The notes under the pieces were generated by a model that was not told where the DNA came from, did not search any database, and worked only from the letters and a program-made list of their open reading frames with translations. DNA of 64,000 nucleotides from Bacillus coahuilensis m4-4 (lineage in GTDB: Bacteria > Bacillota > Bacilli > Bacillales > Bacillaceae_K): contig NZ_ABFU01000042.1 in NCBI RefSeq assembly GCF_000171615.1, positions 44,136 through 108,135 of the forward strand, written 5' to 3'. Below are positions 49,053-62,837 of the stretch, piece after piece. How positions within the stretch are numbered: the first letter of the stretch is position 1; every line of letters begins with the position of its first letter. Both the position numbers and the translations under genes were made by a program.

Positions 49053-50146
49053 ATGAAAATCTTTTCTTACATGGAACAATATGATTACGAGCAATTACTA
49101 TTTTGTCAAGACGAACAATCAGGATTGAAAGCAATTATTGCGATACATGATACAACTTTAGGACCTGCATTAGGTGGAACCCGTATGTGGACATATGATT
49201 CTGAAGAAGCAGCAATTGAAGATGCTCTTCGACTTTCTCGTGGTATGACGTATAAAAATGCAGCAGCTGGTCTTAACCTAGGTGGGGGGAAAACGGTTAT
49301 TATCGGAGATCCTCGTAAAGATAAAAATGAAGAAATGTTCCGTGCATTCGGTCGTTACATTCAAGGTTTAAATGGTCGTTATATCACAGCTGAGGATGTA
49401 GGAACAACAGTGGCAGATATGGATTTAATTCATGAAGAAACTTCATACGTAACAGGTATTTCTCCTGCGTTTGGTTCTTCTGGAAATCCTTCTCCTGTTA
49501 CAGCTTACGGTGTATATGTTGGAATGAAAGCAGCTGCGAAAAATGCATTCGGACATGATTCGTTAGAAGGTTTAACCGTTGCGGTTCAAGGTGTTGGAAA
49601 TGTGGCATTTAACCTTTGCCGTCATTTACATGAAGAAGGTGCGAAGTTAATTGTTACAGATATCAACAAAGAAGCTGTGCAACGTGCTGTAGAAGAATTT
49701 GGTGCAAAAGCTGTAAATCCTGAAGAAATCTATAATGTTGATTGTGATATTTTTGCTCCATGTGCATTAGGTGCTGTCATTAATGACGAGACCATTCCTC
49801 AAATTAAAGCGAAGGTTATTGCTGGTGCTGCAAACAATCAATTAAAAGAAACTCGACATGGTGACCTTATTCATGAATTAGGTATTTCGTATGCTCCTGA
49901 CTATGTTATTAATGCAGGTGGTGTTATAAACGTAGCAGATGAATTATACGGTTATAATGCTGAACGTGCGATGAAGAAAGTAGAACTTATTTATAATAAT
50001 GTTGAAAAGTATTTAATATTTCTAAGCGAGATGGAATTGCGACGTATGTAGCGGCCGATCGGATGGCAGAAGAACGAATTGAAAGAATGAGACGTTCCCG
50101 TAGTCAATTCCTTCAAAATGGAAAGCATATTTTAAGCTACAGATAA
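49053..50146 (+). CDS. bcd: Leucine (branched-chain amino acid) dehydrogenase, one frameshift
   Basis: NAD-dependent oxidative deamination of leucine, valine and isoleucine. Catalytic Lys in [17 protein letters not shown] (residue 80), [13 protein letters not shown], and Rossmann glycines [17 protein letters not shown]. One A is missing in the run at 50005-50008; adding it gives [20 protein letters not shown] and the normal end [10 protein letters not shown]. About 364 residues. GGGGAGGAAA precedes the ATG. Confidence 0.96.
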
Positions 50147-50151
50147 TGAAT

Positions 50152-50189
50152 GAAACGCTTTGTGTTCTATTTTGTGCGCAAAGCGTTTC
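50152..50189 (+). promoter_or_regulatory. Strong hairpin between bcd and buk
   Basis: GAAACGCTTTG and CAAAGCGTTTC pair perfectly over 11 bases around a 16-base loop, followed by CCCCTTTG and not a T tract. It may lower transcript read-through or mark an mRNA processing site within the bkd operon. Confidence 0.6.
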
Positions 50190-50228
50190 CCCTTTGCAAT
50201 TTAGCAATACACGGAGGTCTTACAAAAA

Positions 50229-52769
<2,541 letters not shown>

Positions 52770-52808
52770 TTCATTCGTATAGATAAGAATTTTAGGAGGT
52801 TTTTCAAA

Positions 52809-53808
52809 ATGGCAGAAAATCGTCACAAAGCATTAGGCTTATCTGATGATCAAGTGGTACAAATGTATGAAACAATGCTCATGGCTCGTCGTCTTGATGA
52901 GCGTATGTGGTTACTAAACCGTTCGGGAAAAATTCCATTCGTTATTTCTTGTCAAGGTCAAGAAGCAGCTCAGGTAGGCGCGTCTTTCGCATTAGATCCT
53001 AAGAAAGACTATGCACTCCCTTATTATCGTGATATGGGTGTAGTTCTTCACTTTGGCATGACTCCTACGGAATTAATGCTTTCTGGTTTTGCTAAGAAAG
53101 AAGATCCAAACTCTGGAGGACGACAAATGCCAGGGCACTTTGGACAAAAGAAAAATAATATCGTGACAGGATCTTCACCTGTAACGACTCAAGTACCTCA
53201 CGCAGTAGGGATTGCACTTGCTGGAAAAATGGAGAAAAAAGATTTAGTCACGTTCGTAACATTCGGTGAAGGTTCATCGAACCAAGGTGATTTCCATGAA
53301 GGAGCAAACTTTGCGGGAGTTCATAAATTACCAGTTATTTTTATGTGTGAAAACAACAAATATGCCATAAGTGTACCAATTGAAAAGCAATTAGCATGTG
53401 AAAAAGTTTCTGACCGTGCCATTGGTTACGGAATGCCTGGAATCACGGTTGACGGTAACGATCCTCTAGAAGTATATAAAGCTGTAAAAGAAGCAGCAGA
53501 TAGAGGGCGTAGAGGAGAAGGTCCAACATTAATTGAGACGGTATCCTACCGACTGACTCCACATTCCTCAGATGATGATGATCGTACATATCGTTCTCCT
53601 GATGAAGTGGCAAAAGCCAAAAACAAATGATCCAATTATTACATTTGGTGCGTATTTAAAAGAAGTTGGCATAATGGACGATGCCCTTGAAAAGGAAATC
53701 AATGACCGAATCATGAAGCAAGTGAACGAAGCGACAGATTATGCAGAAAATGCACCTTATGCAGACGCTGAAAGTGCATTAAAATACGTATACGCAGAAG
53801 AGCAGTAA
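52809..53808 (+). CDS. bkdAA: Branched-chain 2-oxoacid dehydrogenase E1 alpha, one frameshift
   Basis: Thiamine-diphosphate E1 alpha subunit. TPP motif GEGSSNQGDFHEGANFAG...ENNKYAISVP and the phosphorylation-loop-like SYRLTPHSSDDDDRTYR. One A is extra in the A5 run at 53619-53623; removing it gives AKAKTNDPIITFGAYL and a C-terminus ending KYVYAEEQ. About 332 residues. TAGGAGG precedes the ATG. Confidence 0.96.
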
Positions 53809-53822
53809 GGAGGAGATCAATC

Positions 53823-54804
53823 ATGGCAGTTATGAGTTATATTGATGCAGTTACATTAGCCATTCGTGAAGAAATGGAAAGAGATCCAAAAGTATTCGTA
53901 CTTGGAGAAGATGTAGGGAAAAAGGTGGGGTGTTTAAAGCCACACATGGACTATATGATCAATTTGGTGAAGAACGCGTGATCGACACACCTCTTGCTGA
54001 GTCTGCCATTGCTGGAGTAGGAATCGGAGCGGCAATGTATGGGATGCGTCCTATTGCAGAAATGCAATTCGCTGATTTTATTATGCCAGCTGTAAACCAA
54101 ATTATTTCAGAAGCTGCACGTATTCGTTATCGTTCTAATAACGACTGGAGCTGTCCAATGGTTATTCGTGCTCCTTACGGCGGAGGGGTTCACGGTGCTT
54201 TATATCACTCTCAATCTGTTGAAGCCGTTTTTGCGAATCAACCAGGATTAAAAATTGTTATGCCATCTACTCCTTATGATGTAAAAGGGTTATTAAAAGC
54301 CGCCATTCGCGATGAGGATCCGGTATTATTCTTTGAACATAAACGTGCGTACCGCCTGATTAAAGGCGAAGTTCCAGAAGAAGATTACACTCTTCCAATT
54401 GGAAAAGCTGATGTGAAGCGTGAGGGTGATGATATAACAGTTATTACGTACGGACTATGTGTTCACTTTGCATTACAAGCTGCAGAGCGCTTAGCACAAG
54501 ACGGGATTGAAGCACACATCCTAGATTTACGTACGATTTATCCATTAGATAAGGAAGCTATTATTGAGGCAGCTTCTAAAACAGGAAAAGTATTACTTGT
54601 TACGGAAGATAACAAAGAAGGAAGTATCATTGGCGAGGTAGCGGCGATTATCGCAGAAAACTGTCTGTTTGATCTAGATGCGCCTGTTAAACGTTTAGCA
54701 GGACCTGATGTACCTGCCATGCCTTATGCACCAACAATGGAAAATATTTTATGGTAAACCCAGATAAAATTGAAAAAGCAATGCGTGAACTGGCGGAATT
54801 TTAA
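53823..54804 (+). CDS. bkdAB: Branched-chain 2-oxoacid dehydrogenase E1 beta, two frameshifts
   Basis: Second subunit of the E1 decarboxylase. SYIDAVTLAIREEMERDP and LGEDVG at the start, then DTPLAESAIAGVGIGAAMYG, RAPYGGGVHGALYHSQS and VTEDNKEGSIIGEVAA. One A is missing in the run at 53919-53923 (repair GKKGGVFKATHGLYDQ) and one in the run at 54741-54744 (repair PTMEKYFMVNPDKIEKA). About 327 residues. AGGAGG precedes the ATG. Confidence 0.95.
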
Positions 54805-54827
54805 GTAGACGTAAAGGAGGAAATAGT

Positions 54828-56141
54828 GTGGCTTTAGAAAAAATGACGATGCCTCAGCTGGGGGAAAGTGTGACTGAAGGTACGATTAGCAAGTGGTTAG
54901 TATCACCTGGAGATAAAGTGAATAAATATGATCCCATCGCAGAAGTGATGACAGACAAAGTAAATGCTGAAGTTCCATCATCATTCACTGGTACGATTAA
55001 AGAACTAGTGGCAGGCGAAGGGGATACTCTTGCTGTTGGAGAAGTAATTTGCTCTATTGAAACGGAAGGCGGATCAGCCGCTTCTACAAGTAGTCAGAAA
55101 GAGCCTATGAAGGAGGAGGCTACTGCTAACCAAAGCTCAGAAGAGAAAAAGGCTAGCTCTGCTCCTGTCAAAAGAGAAAAAGGAAAAGCGCGTTTCTCCC
55201 CAGCCGTATTAACAATGGCAAATGAACATGATATTGATCTAAATCAAGTAGAGGGATCTGGTAAAGACGGCCGTATTACAAGAAAAGACCTTCAAAAATT
55301 AATTGAAGCCGGAACGATACCGAAAGCAGGAGACGTTCAAGTTGAAGAGGTTAAACCAGAGCCTATTCAAGCAGTTCAGACAGAAGCTTCTCATATAAAA
55401 GCTCCAAAAGCTGCTTCAACTACCATTCCTGTAGCTGCAGGAGATATTGAAATTCCTGTATCTGGAGTACGTAAAGCCATTGCGGCAAATATGTTGAAGA
55501 GCAAACATGAGGCTCCTCATGCATGGATGATGATGGAAGTGGATGTTACAAGCTTAGTGGAGTACCGTGACAGCATAAAAGGAGAGTTCAAACAGCGAGA
55601 AGGGTTTAACTTAACGTACTTTGCATTCTTTGTAAAAGCCATTGCTCAAGCCCTTAAAGAATATCCTCAAATCAACAGCATGTGGGCTGGAGATAAGATC
55701 ATTCAAAAGAAAGACATCAATATTTCTATTGCAGTGGCAACAGAAGATAGTCTGTTTGTGCCTGTTATCAAGCATGCAGACGAAAAGACCATCAAAGGAA
55801 TCGGCCGTGAAATTGCAGAGCTTGCTACTAAGGTACGTAGTGGAAAACTTACAGGCGAAGATATGCAGGGTGGAACGTTCACAGTGAACAATACGGGTTC
55901 GTTCGGTTCTGTTCAATCGATGGGAATTATCAATCATCCTCAGGCAGCGATCGTTCAAATCGAATCGATTGTTAAACGTCCAGTTGTCATGCCAAATGGC
56001 ATGATTGGTGTTAGAGATATGGTGAACTTATGCTTGTCTCTTGATCACCGTGTTCTTGACGGCTTAATTTGCGGTAAGTTCTTACAACGTGTAAAAGAAA
56101 TCTTAGAAAACATTTCTAAGGAAAATACATCTGTCTATTAA
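54828..56141 (+). CDS. bkdB: Branched-chain 2-oxoacid dehydrogenase E2 (lipoamide acyltransferase)
   Basis: Core of the complex. Lipoyl domain with Lys43 in EVMTDKVNAEVPS, a flexible Glu/Ser/Lys linker, the E1/E3-binding domain (ARFSPAVLTMANEHDIDLNQ, about residues 120-155), a second linker, and the catalytic domain with DHRVLDG near the end. Intact, 437 residues. GTG start after AAAGGAGG. Last gene of the bkd operon; a strong terminator follows. Confidence 0.97.
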   Translation: MALEKMTMPQLGESVTEGTISKWLVSPGDKVNKYDPIAEVMTDKVNAEVPSSFTGTIKELVAGEGDTLAVGEVICSIETEGGSAASTSSQKEPMKEEATANQSSEEKKASSAPVKREKGKARFSPAVLTMANEHDIDLNQVEGSGKDGRITRKDLQKLIEAGTIPKAGDVQVEEVKPEPIQAVQTEASHIKAPKAASTTIPVAAGDIEIPVSGVRKAIAANMLKSKHEAPHAWMMMEVDVTSLVEYRDSIKGEFKQREGFNLTYFAFFVKAIAQALKEYPQINSMWAGDKIIQKKDINISIAVATEDSLFVPVIKHADEKTIKGIGREIAELATKVRSGKLTGEDMQGGTFTVNNTGSFGSVQSMGIINHPQAAIVQIESIVKRPVVMPNGMIGVRDMVNLCLSLDHRVLDGLICGKFLQRVKEILENISKENTSVY

Positions 56142-56151
56142 TCATCACAGT

Positions 56152-56182
56152 AAAATGCAGAAGCTAATCGCTTCTGCATTTT
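56152..56182 (+). terminator. bkd operon terminator
   Basis: AAAATGCAGAAGC, five-base loop, GCTTCTGCATTTT. Confidence 0.88.
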
Positions 56183-56194
56183 GTCTATTCCCCT

Positions 56195-56365
56195 TTACTT
56201 TCCAATAAATAATTGATTCCAATAATTCCCATCTTCAACATACCCTACACCAATATGTGTATAATAATACATATTCCATGATTCAGCATAGGGTGTTTCC
56301 ACGTTCTTTGGCGGTGCATTTTCTCCTGCATAAGAAACTTCATTCCACTTTGGATAATTTACCAT
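56195..56365 (-). CDS. Small Tyr/Trp-rich hypothetical protein, 56 residues
   Basis: Starts MVNYPKWNEVSYAGENAPP and ends DGNYWNQLFIGK, unusually rich in Tyr, Trp and Asn. AGAGGTG lies seven bases before the ATG. It is a complete short frame convergent with the bkd operon. No family recognised and no membrane segment. Confidence 0.6.
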   Translation of the reverse strand: MVNYPKWNEVSYAGENAPPKNVETPYAESWNMYYYTHIGVGYVEDGNYWNQLFIGK

Positions 56366-56461
56366 AAAAATTCACCTCTTATAAACTAAAATATGTTAAC
56401 AAGAGATGAATTGGAATAGACACATGTCCCATATTTCACCCGATAATCAATTTAATCGTGT

Positions 56462-56818
56462 TTAGTCTTTCACAGAAAGTAAGCTTACCTCTTCTCCTTC
56501 AGAAACCGATTTTTCGATATGTTGTTCTCCCCAAGAGCAAAGCATCTTAAGGGCTGGGTTTAAGGAGTTTCCGTAGTCAGTTAATTCATATTCAACTTTA
56601 GGAGGAACTTGATTATACACAATACGTCTAAGTACACCGTCTGTTTCTAATTCTCGTAACTGCTGAGTCAACATCTTTTGAGTAATGTTCGGCATTCTTC
56701 GTTTTAATTCACTAGTGCGTAAGGTCCCGTGGTCAATTAAGTGACAAAGAATCACAACTTTCCACTTACCACCAATCACTTCAAGTGCTGCTTCTACTGG
56801 AATATTAAATGTCTTCAC
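56462..56818 (-). CDS. HxlR family transcriptional regulator
   Basis: Winged-helix regulator of about 118 residues: ALEVIGGKWKVVILCHLIDH, TSELKRRMPNITQKMLTQQL, and the wing PPKVEYELTDYG. The first cysteine, as in HxlR-type redox sensors such as HypR, is not at the N-terminus. I prefer the GTG at 56818 with TTAGGAG eight bases upstream; the longer start at 56836 would lie over that site. Target unknown. Confidence 0.85.
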   Translation of the reverse strand: MKTFNIPVEAALEVIGGKWKVVILCHLIDHGTLRTSELKRRMPNITQKMLTQQLRELETDGVLRRIVYNQVPPKVEYELTDYGNSLNPALKMLCSWGEQHIEKSVSEGEEVSLLSVKD

Positions 56819-56949
56819 TATCCACACTCCTAACATCGTACCCTTTTCATTCTAAAGTGGGGTAGGGGTCAATTTTTTTATATAGTTGAATATAGCATAA
56901 TTAAGGTGATATGCCTAACAGGTTGCTATTCAAAAATTCATGCAGACTA

Positions 56950-56982
56950 AAAAGCCATAACAGAGAACCTGTTACAGCTTTT
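56950..56982 (-). terminator. guaC terminator
   Basis: On the minus strand AGC-TG-TAACAG, loop GTTCT, CTGTTA-TG-GCT then TTTT. It follows the guaC stop by about a dozen bases. Confidence 0.75.
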
Positions 56983-56993
56983 AATTCACGTAG

Positions 56994-57976
56994 TTAATAC
57001 ACTTTATCCCCATTAAAAATAGAGTTCTTTACTACAACATAATCTACGTGACGAATGGCATCAAGATTTGTACCACCAGCATAAGAGATAGACGATTGTA
57101 GGTCTTGTTCCATTTCGGTTAACGTATCTTGAAGTGGTCCTTTGTATTCAACGAACATTTTTTTCCTTCAACGTTTTTCTTTTCACCTTTTTGGAATTCA
57201 GATGCTGACCCAAAATATTCTTTGTACATCTTTCCGTCTTGTTCAACTGTAACTCCTGGAGATTCTTCGTGGCCAGCAAATAAAGAACCAATCATCACCA
57301 TGGAAGCGCCGAACCGGATTGATTTTGCAATATCACCGTGTGTACGAATTCCACCGTCTGCAATAATTGGTTTACTTGCAGCTTTTGCACACCATCGTAA
57401 GGCAGCTAGCTGCCATCCACCTGTTCCAAATCCCGTTTTAATTTTTGTAATACACACTTTACCAGGTCCAATTCCAACCTTTGTTGCATCTGCTCCAGCG
57501 TGCTCTAATTCACGAACCGCTTCGGGTGTTCCGACATTTCCTGCAATCACAAAGCTTTCAGGTAAGTACTTTTTAATATGTTGAATCATCGAAATCACTG
57601 CGTTAGAGTGACCATGAGCAATATCAATCGTAATATAGTCAGGTGTTAATCCTTCGTTCGCTAACTGTTTGACAAACTCATATTCATCCTCTTTTACTCC
57701 TACACTAATAGAGGAGTACAGCTTACGCTTGTTCATTTCTTTAATAAAGTGGATTCTTTTTTCTGGTTCAAAACGATGCATGATATAGAAATATCCATTT
57801 TCAGCAAGATAGAGAGCAATTTTTTCATCCATAATGGTTTGCATATTTGCAGGTACCACTGGAAGCTTAAACGTATGCTTTCCAAGAGTTATTTTCGTAT
57901 CACATTCAGAACGGCTGTTAACTACGCACTTTGCCGGGATTAGTTGAATATCTTCATAATCAAATACATTTTCCAT
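56994..57976 (-). CDS. guaC: GMP reductase, one frameshift
   Basis: Reduces GMP to IMP and ammonia for purine balance. IMPDH/GMPR barrel: [33 protein letters not shown], and catalytic loop [20 protein letters not shown] with the active Cys; [18 protein letters not shown] follows. One base is missing in the T7 run at 57158-57164 (plus strand); repair gives [16 protein letters not shown] and the normal end SIFNGDKVY. About 327 residues. A promoter and PurR-type boxes lie upstream. Confidence 0.95.
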
Positions 57977-57992
57977 GGTGGATCCCCCTAAA

Positions 57993-58062
57993 AACGAATA
58001 ATAAAGTTATGCTTATAAATAATGTTCGTATTTATACTACATGAAAACCATATCATTGTCAA
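57993..58062 (-). promoter_or_regulatory. guaC promoter with paired PurR-type boxes
   Basis: Minus-strand promoter: TTGACA (58062-58057), 17-base spacer, TAGTAT (58039-58034). Just downstream is ATACGAACATTAT (58030-58018), a good PurBox, and a weaker inverted copy AACGAATAATA (57993-58003). The CGAA cores are about 26 bases apart, close to the usual 24-25. guaC is a known PurR target in B. subtilis. Confidence 0.65.
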
Positions 58063-58134
58063 AAAAATTCCTAATAAGGTGTAAAAATCTTTACTAGATT
58101 GGTAAAATAAGAAGAAAAATGAAAGTGTGAAAAC

Positions 58135-58758
58135 ATGGATATTTTTGAACAGGAATTTATAATTTTTGTCACTATGCTATTTTTAGTAACACTCTATGAG
58201 GTGTATAACTATATAAAAGAGAGTGATCAAAGTGGTGTGATAAAATCTGACCCCATGGATACCATTTATTATGTTCCTCTAACTTTTATACCTACACTAT
58301 TTGGTGCACCAAAGGAATTTATCGGTATGCTTCTACTCGTTGTTTTTAGTACGTTGGTTTGCCAAATTTTCTTAAGAGGAAAGAAAGTAAAGGTTAAAGG
58401 CACAACGAAAGAAAACGTTTTAAGAGCTATTCATAAGTGGAAAGAAAAACGAGGGTATGATCTCCAAATGAACTATGAAGACAGCGGGGATAATTACACT
58501 TTATTGCTTAACAGGGAACAGATTCACATTAAGATAAAAAATTATGCTGCACGAGGAGAACATAAAGATGTGGAACTGTATTATAAGGATAGATCGGACA
58601 AAGGTACGTATGTAGAATTTATAGACGATTTAAGGTTAATCTTAGAAAAGGATATTGATACGAATTGGCTCAGGAAGAAAGAACGGAGGGACTTACTTTT
58701 TTCCATTGGTTCTACTTTGATCGCAATAGTCGGTATAATAACATTTTTTGACACATAA
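58135..58758 (+). CDS. Membrane protein of unknown function
   Basis: A 207-residue protein with an N-terminal membrane segment (about residues 8-25), a second hydrophobic region (about 47-78), a soluble basic/acidic middle (KWKEKRGYDLQMNYED, LLLNREQIHIKIKNYAARGE) and a C-terminal membrane segment (GSTLIAIVGIITFF). GAAAGTGTG precedes the ATG only weakly. No family recognised. Confidence 0.65.
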   Translation: MDIFEQEFIIFVTMLFLVTLYEVYNYIKESDQSGVIKSDPMDTIYYVPLTFIPTLFGAPKEFIGMLLLVVFSTLVCQIFLRGKKVKVKGTTKENVLRAIHKWKEKRGYDLQMNYEDSGDNYTLLLNREQIHIKIKNYAARGEHKDVELYYKDRSDKGTYVEFIDDLRLILEKDIDTNWLRKKERRDLLFSIGSTLIAIVGIITFFDT

Positions 58759-58844
58759 AAGCTTTATACCCCATGATAAATTAGTTCCTCTATTTACAAG
58801 CACAAGAATTCATCTACTAAACAGTATAATGTAAAGTCCTTGAA

Positions 58845-58872
58845 AAACATTCACAAAAATGAATGTTTTTTA
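58845..58872 (+). terminator. Terminator before mutA
   Basis: ACATTCA, loop of about six A-rich bases, TGAATGT, then TTTTT. Confidence 0.75.
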
Positions 58873-58989
58873 TTTTGTTCGCAATACAGATGATAGAAAG
58901 AGGAAAACTCTTTCACGAAAATTCTAAATAGACTAAAATAATAGTAGGGATGGTTGAAAACGATTACAAATAAAGGGGGAATAGGTAAG

Positions 58990-60723
58990 ATGATTCGTTC
59001 AAATCGTATGGAGCAGAGAACCAAAGAAGAATGGTTAACGTTAGTTGATACAACATTAAAAGGGAAATCAAGTGATGTTTTAAATAAACGCATTCACACT
59101 ACCTACTCGACGAAACCACTATACACACAAGAAGATATAGAGAATATTCCTGTAGATGAACTCCCAGGTCAGGGACTAAGCACAAGAGGCTTTACTAAAT
59201 CCTCTAATAATTGGATTAACGTGAATCCATCTGATCTTTCAAGAAAAGCACGAGAAAATCAGGATAGCTTGTCTCTTACCAGTCAAGAAATAAAAGAAAT
59301 TTCCAATCGCTATTATTCAAACGGCATTAAATGAGATACATACACCTATTCATTTTTCTTTATCGACAAACGAGCAATCTGAATTAGCGAAAGAATTAAC
59401 GTTTCCATCTACTACGAGGGGAGTATTCCAGTCAGACCCTATTACTGAGATGGTGTCGACAGGAAAATTGTGGTCCGATAAAGAAAAAAGAGTTGGTTAG
59501 ATTGTCTTGAACGGTTAGATCAAATAGTACCAAACTTAAAAACCATTGGAATCCATTTGACCCCGTATCATATGGCAGGTGCAAATCCATTCATGGAGCT
59601 AGCCTGTATGCTTAGTCTTGCTGTTGAATATATTGAGTTGGGGAAAGAGATAGGTTGGACACCTGAAAAAACGATGAGTAAATTGGTTGTTATGATGCCG
59701 ATTGATTCAAAATTTTTCATTCAAATTAGTAAAGTCAGAGCAGCAAGAGGCGTGTGGACGACATTACTAAAAGCATATGGCATAGAAGAAGATAAGACTC
59801 AAATGGTCATTAGTGCCTCTACTTCTTGTCTCACTCATTCCCAAATTGATTCCCATGTAAATATATTAAGGCATGCTGAAGCAGCTTTTGCAGGTGTCGT
59901 AGGAGGGATAGATTATTTATGTATTTGTCCCTTTAATACATCACATCTAGCTAATCGAATTGCACATAATATACATGCCTTATTAAAAGAAGAAAGTCAA
60001 TTACATAGAGTCATCGATCCTGCTGGGGGATCCTACTCAGTGGAGACGATAACACATGATTTTATCAAAGAGTCATGGGGTAAGTTTCAAGAGCAGCAAA
60101 GAGAAGGTGGAATCCTCCAGTTAATGAAAACAGGAAAAATCCAAAGGGAACTTAAAGTTGAGCTAGAAGCATTGAAACATTCGGTTCAAACTCGCGAGTG
60201 TTCTCTTATTGGTACGAATGTCTATGTAGATATAAGACAAAAGGAAGAACTAGAAAAGCAGGGGATGCATTCAATAGGCGATAGATTAACGGGAGAGGAG
60301 ATCCTCCCATTATCACAGTTAAGATTACCCGTATTATTTGAAGACCTGCCTAAACAGTCATTTACTGCAGGGGTAATTGGACTTGGAAAGCTAAAAGAAT
60401 ATAAGCCTCGTGCAGATTATGTTTCAGGTGTATTAGCGGCTGGAGGGATTGAAACCATTTGGAGCGAAGAATGTGTAACAGCCCACGATGTAGAAACATT
60501 TATAAACACTACCAATCATGCTTATTATTGTTTGTGCGGAACAGAAGATAGCTATAACCAGTTGGTTCCTGAAATTATACAGAAATTTAAATCGAGATCG
60601 TTCGTATTAGATATAGCTGGAACCGATCAATTTGATGTAGATGGATTTATCATTAAAGGTCAGGATATTCCAGAAAAAATTAGTACCATAGTAAGTAGAG
60701 TGGAGGGGTTGATTCGTGAGTAA
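58990..60723 (+). CDS. mutA: Methylmalonyl-CoA mutase small (beta) subunit, two frameshifts
   Basis: Non-catalytic partner of MutB. It has the mutase barrel (LTPYHMAGANPFMELACML, VIDPAGGSYSVETITHDF) and a C-terminal cobalamin-domain-like region that lacks the DxHxxG cobalt-ligand motif, as expected of the small subunit. One indel lies near 59310-59330, before NEIHTPIHFSLS. One A is missing in the A6 run at 59484-59489; repair gives SDKEKKSWLDCLERLD. About 577 residues. Start ATG 58990 after AAAGGGGGA; the end overlaps mutB by eight bases. Confidence 0.93.
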
Positions 60724-62837
60724 GCCGAATTTGATAGAATAGTACCTGAATATAGTACTCAAAAAGAGCTAGAGGAATCAAGAGATTCTCTCTTTACAAA
60801 AAACAATTGGAATCTGTTACTCATTTAGGAGACTTCCCAGGTATGCAGCCTTATACTAGAGGACCATACCCAACTATGTACACAACGAGACCTTGGACAA
60901 TTAGACAATATGCCGGCTTCTCTACAGCAGAAGAGAGTAACGCCTTTTACAAGCGAAATTTAAAAATGGGTCAAAAAGGATTATCGGTTGCGTTTGATTT
61001 AGCGACTCATAGAGGATATGATTCCGATCACGAGAGGGTAGTTGGGGATGTAGGTAAAGCGGGCGTTGCGATTGATTCTGTGGAAGATATGAAGATCCTA
61101 TTCAATGAGATTCCTCTCGATCAAATGAGTGTATCCATGACGATGAACGGAGCAGTTCTTCCGGTGCTTGCTTTTTTTATCGTAGCAGCGGAAGAACAAG
61201 GGGTTGAGCAGCACCTGCTTTCAGGTACGATTCAAAATGATATTTTAAAAGAATATATGGTCCGAAACACGTATATCTATCCACCACAAATGAGTATGAA
61301 AATTATTTCTGATATATTCGAATATACAGCTAAAAACATGCCGAAATTTAATTCGATCAGTATTTCAGGATATCATATGCAAGAGGCAGGGGCTCCAGCA
61401 GATTTAGAGCTCGGCTATACGTTAGCAGATGGACTCGAATATGTACGTACGGGATTAGCAGCTGGCATTGATATTGATGCGTTTGCCCCGAGGCTATCAT
61501 TCTTTTGGGGAATTGGTATGGATTATTTTAAAGAAGTGGCAAAGCTTAGAGCTGGAAGAAGAATGTGGGCAGAATTAATGTCCCAGTTCCATCCTAAGAA
61601 CCCTAAATCCCTTGCTTTACGCACTCATTCCCAGACATCAGGTTGGAGCTTAACGGAACAAGATCCATTCAACAATGTAGTGCGTACGTTAATGGAAGCA
61701 CACGCAGCTGTCATGGGACATACACAGTCTCTTCATACAAACGCCCTAGATGAGGCCATCGCTTTACCAACAGATTTCTCAGCGAGAATAGCTCGAAATA
61801 CTCAGTTATTCCTTCAAGAAGAAACGGGCATTACAGACATTATTGACCCATGGGGTGGCTCTTATTATGTGGAAAGCTTAACAGATGAACTGATGAAAAA
61901 GGCGTGGGAACATATTGAAGAGATAGAAGAGCTAGGAGGAATGACCAAAGCAATCGAGACTGGACTCCCGAAAATGAAAATAGAAGAGGCGGCCGCCAAA
62001 CGCCAAGCCATGATTGATTCAGGTATGGAAAAGATTGTTGGAGTGAATATGAATCGCTTAGAAAAAGAAGATCCCCTTGATGTATTGGATATTGATAATA
62101 CAGAAGTGCGTAAAAAGCAGTTAGAACGGATTGCCCTCGTAAAGGAACATCGTAACGATGAAAACGTAAAGGCAGCGTTAGAGGCATTAACTGATTCGGC
62201 AAAAAAAGGTGAAGGTAATTTACTAGAACGTACTGTTGAAGCGGCAAGATCTCGGGCGACATTAGGTGAAATATCTGGAGCCATCGAACAAGTTTGTGGT
62301 CGGCACAAAGCTCTTATTCGATCTGTAAGCGGAGTGTATCAGTCTAATTATGCAAATGAAGAAGAGATTGAAACGGTTAAAGCTCTCTCTCAAGAGTTCC
62401 TAGAAAGTGAAGGTCGTAGACCCCGCATTCTCATTGCGAAGATGGGTCAAGACGGTCATGACCGCGGAGCCAAAATTATTGCCACAGCATTTGCAGACCT
62501 GGGTTTTGATGTAGATATTGGTCCATTATTTCAAACACCGCAAGAAACAGCCAGACAAGCGGTTGAAAATGATGTTCATGCGATTGGCGTGAGTTCACTT
62601 GCAGCGGGACATAAGACGCTTCTTCCTGCATTAATGAATGAATTGGAAGCACTAGGGAGAAAAGATATTATCGTTGTGATAGGGGGCGTTATACCGTATA
62701 AAGATTATGATTTCCTTTTAAACAACGGGGCGTCTGCAATCTTTGGTCCTGGTACTGTCATTCCTGTCGCAGCGGCAAAAGTTCTGGAGGAAATCTTTAT
62801 TAGATTAGGGTATGAGGAAGATATTCGTGAAAAATAA
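60716..62837 (+). CDS. mutB: Methylmalonyl-CoA mutase large (alpha, catalytic) subunit, two frameshifts near the start
   Basis: Adenosylcobalamin enzyme that interconverts methylmalonyl-CoA and succinyl-CoA. CoA-binding and barrel signature [36 protein letters not shown], and B12-binding motif [17 protein letters not shown] with the cobalt-ligand His, then [16 protein letters not shown]. The GTG at 60716 has GGAGGGG upstream. A missing T at about 60730-60735 and a missing G at about 60807-60809 separate [19 protein letters not shown] and [14 protein letters not shown]. About 707 residues. Confidence 0.95.
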
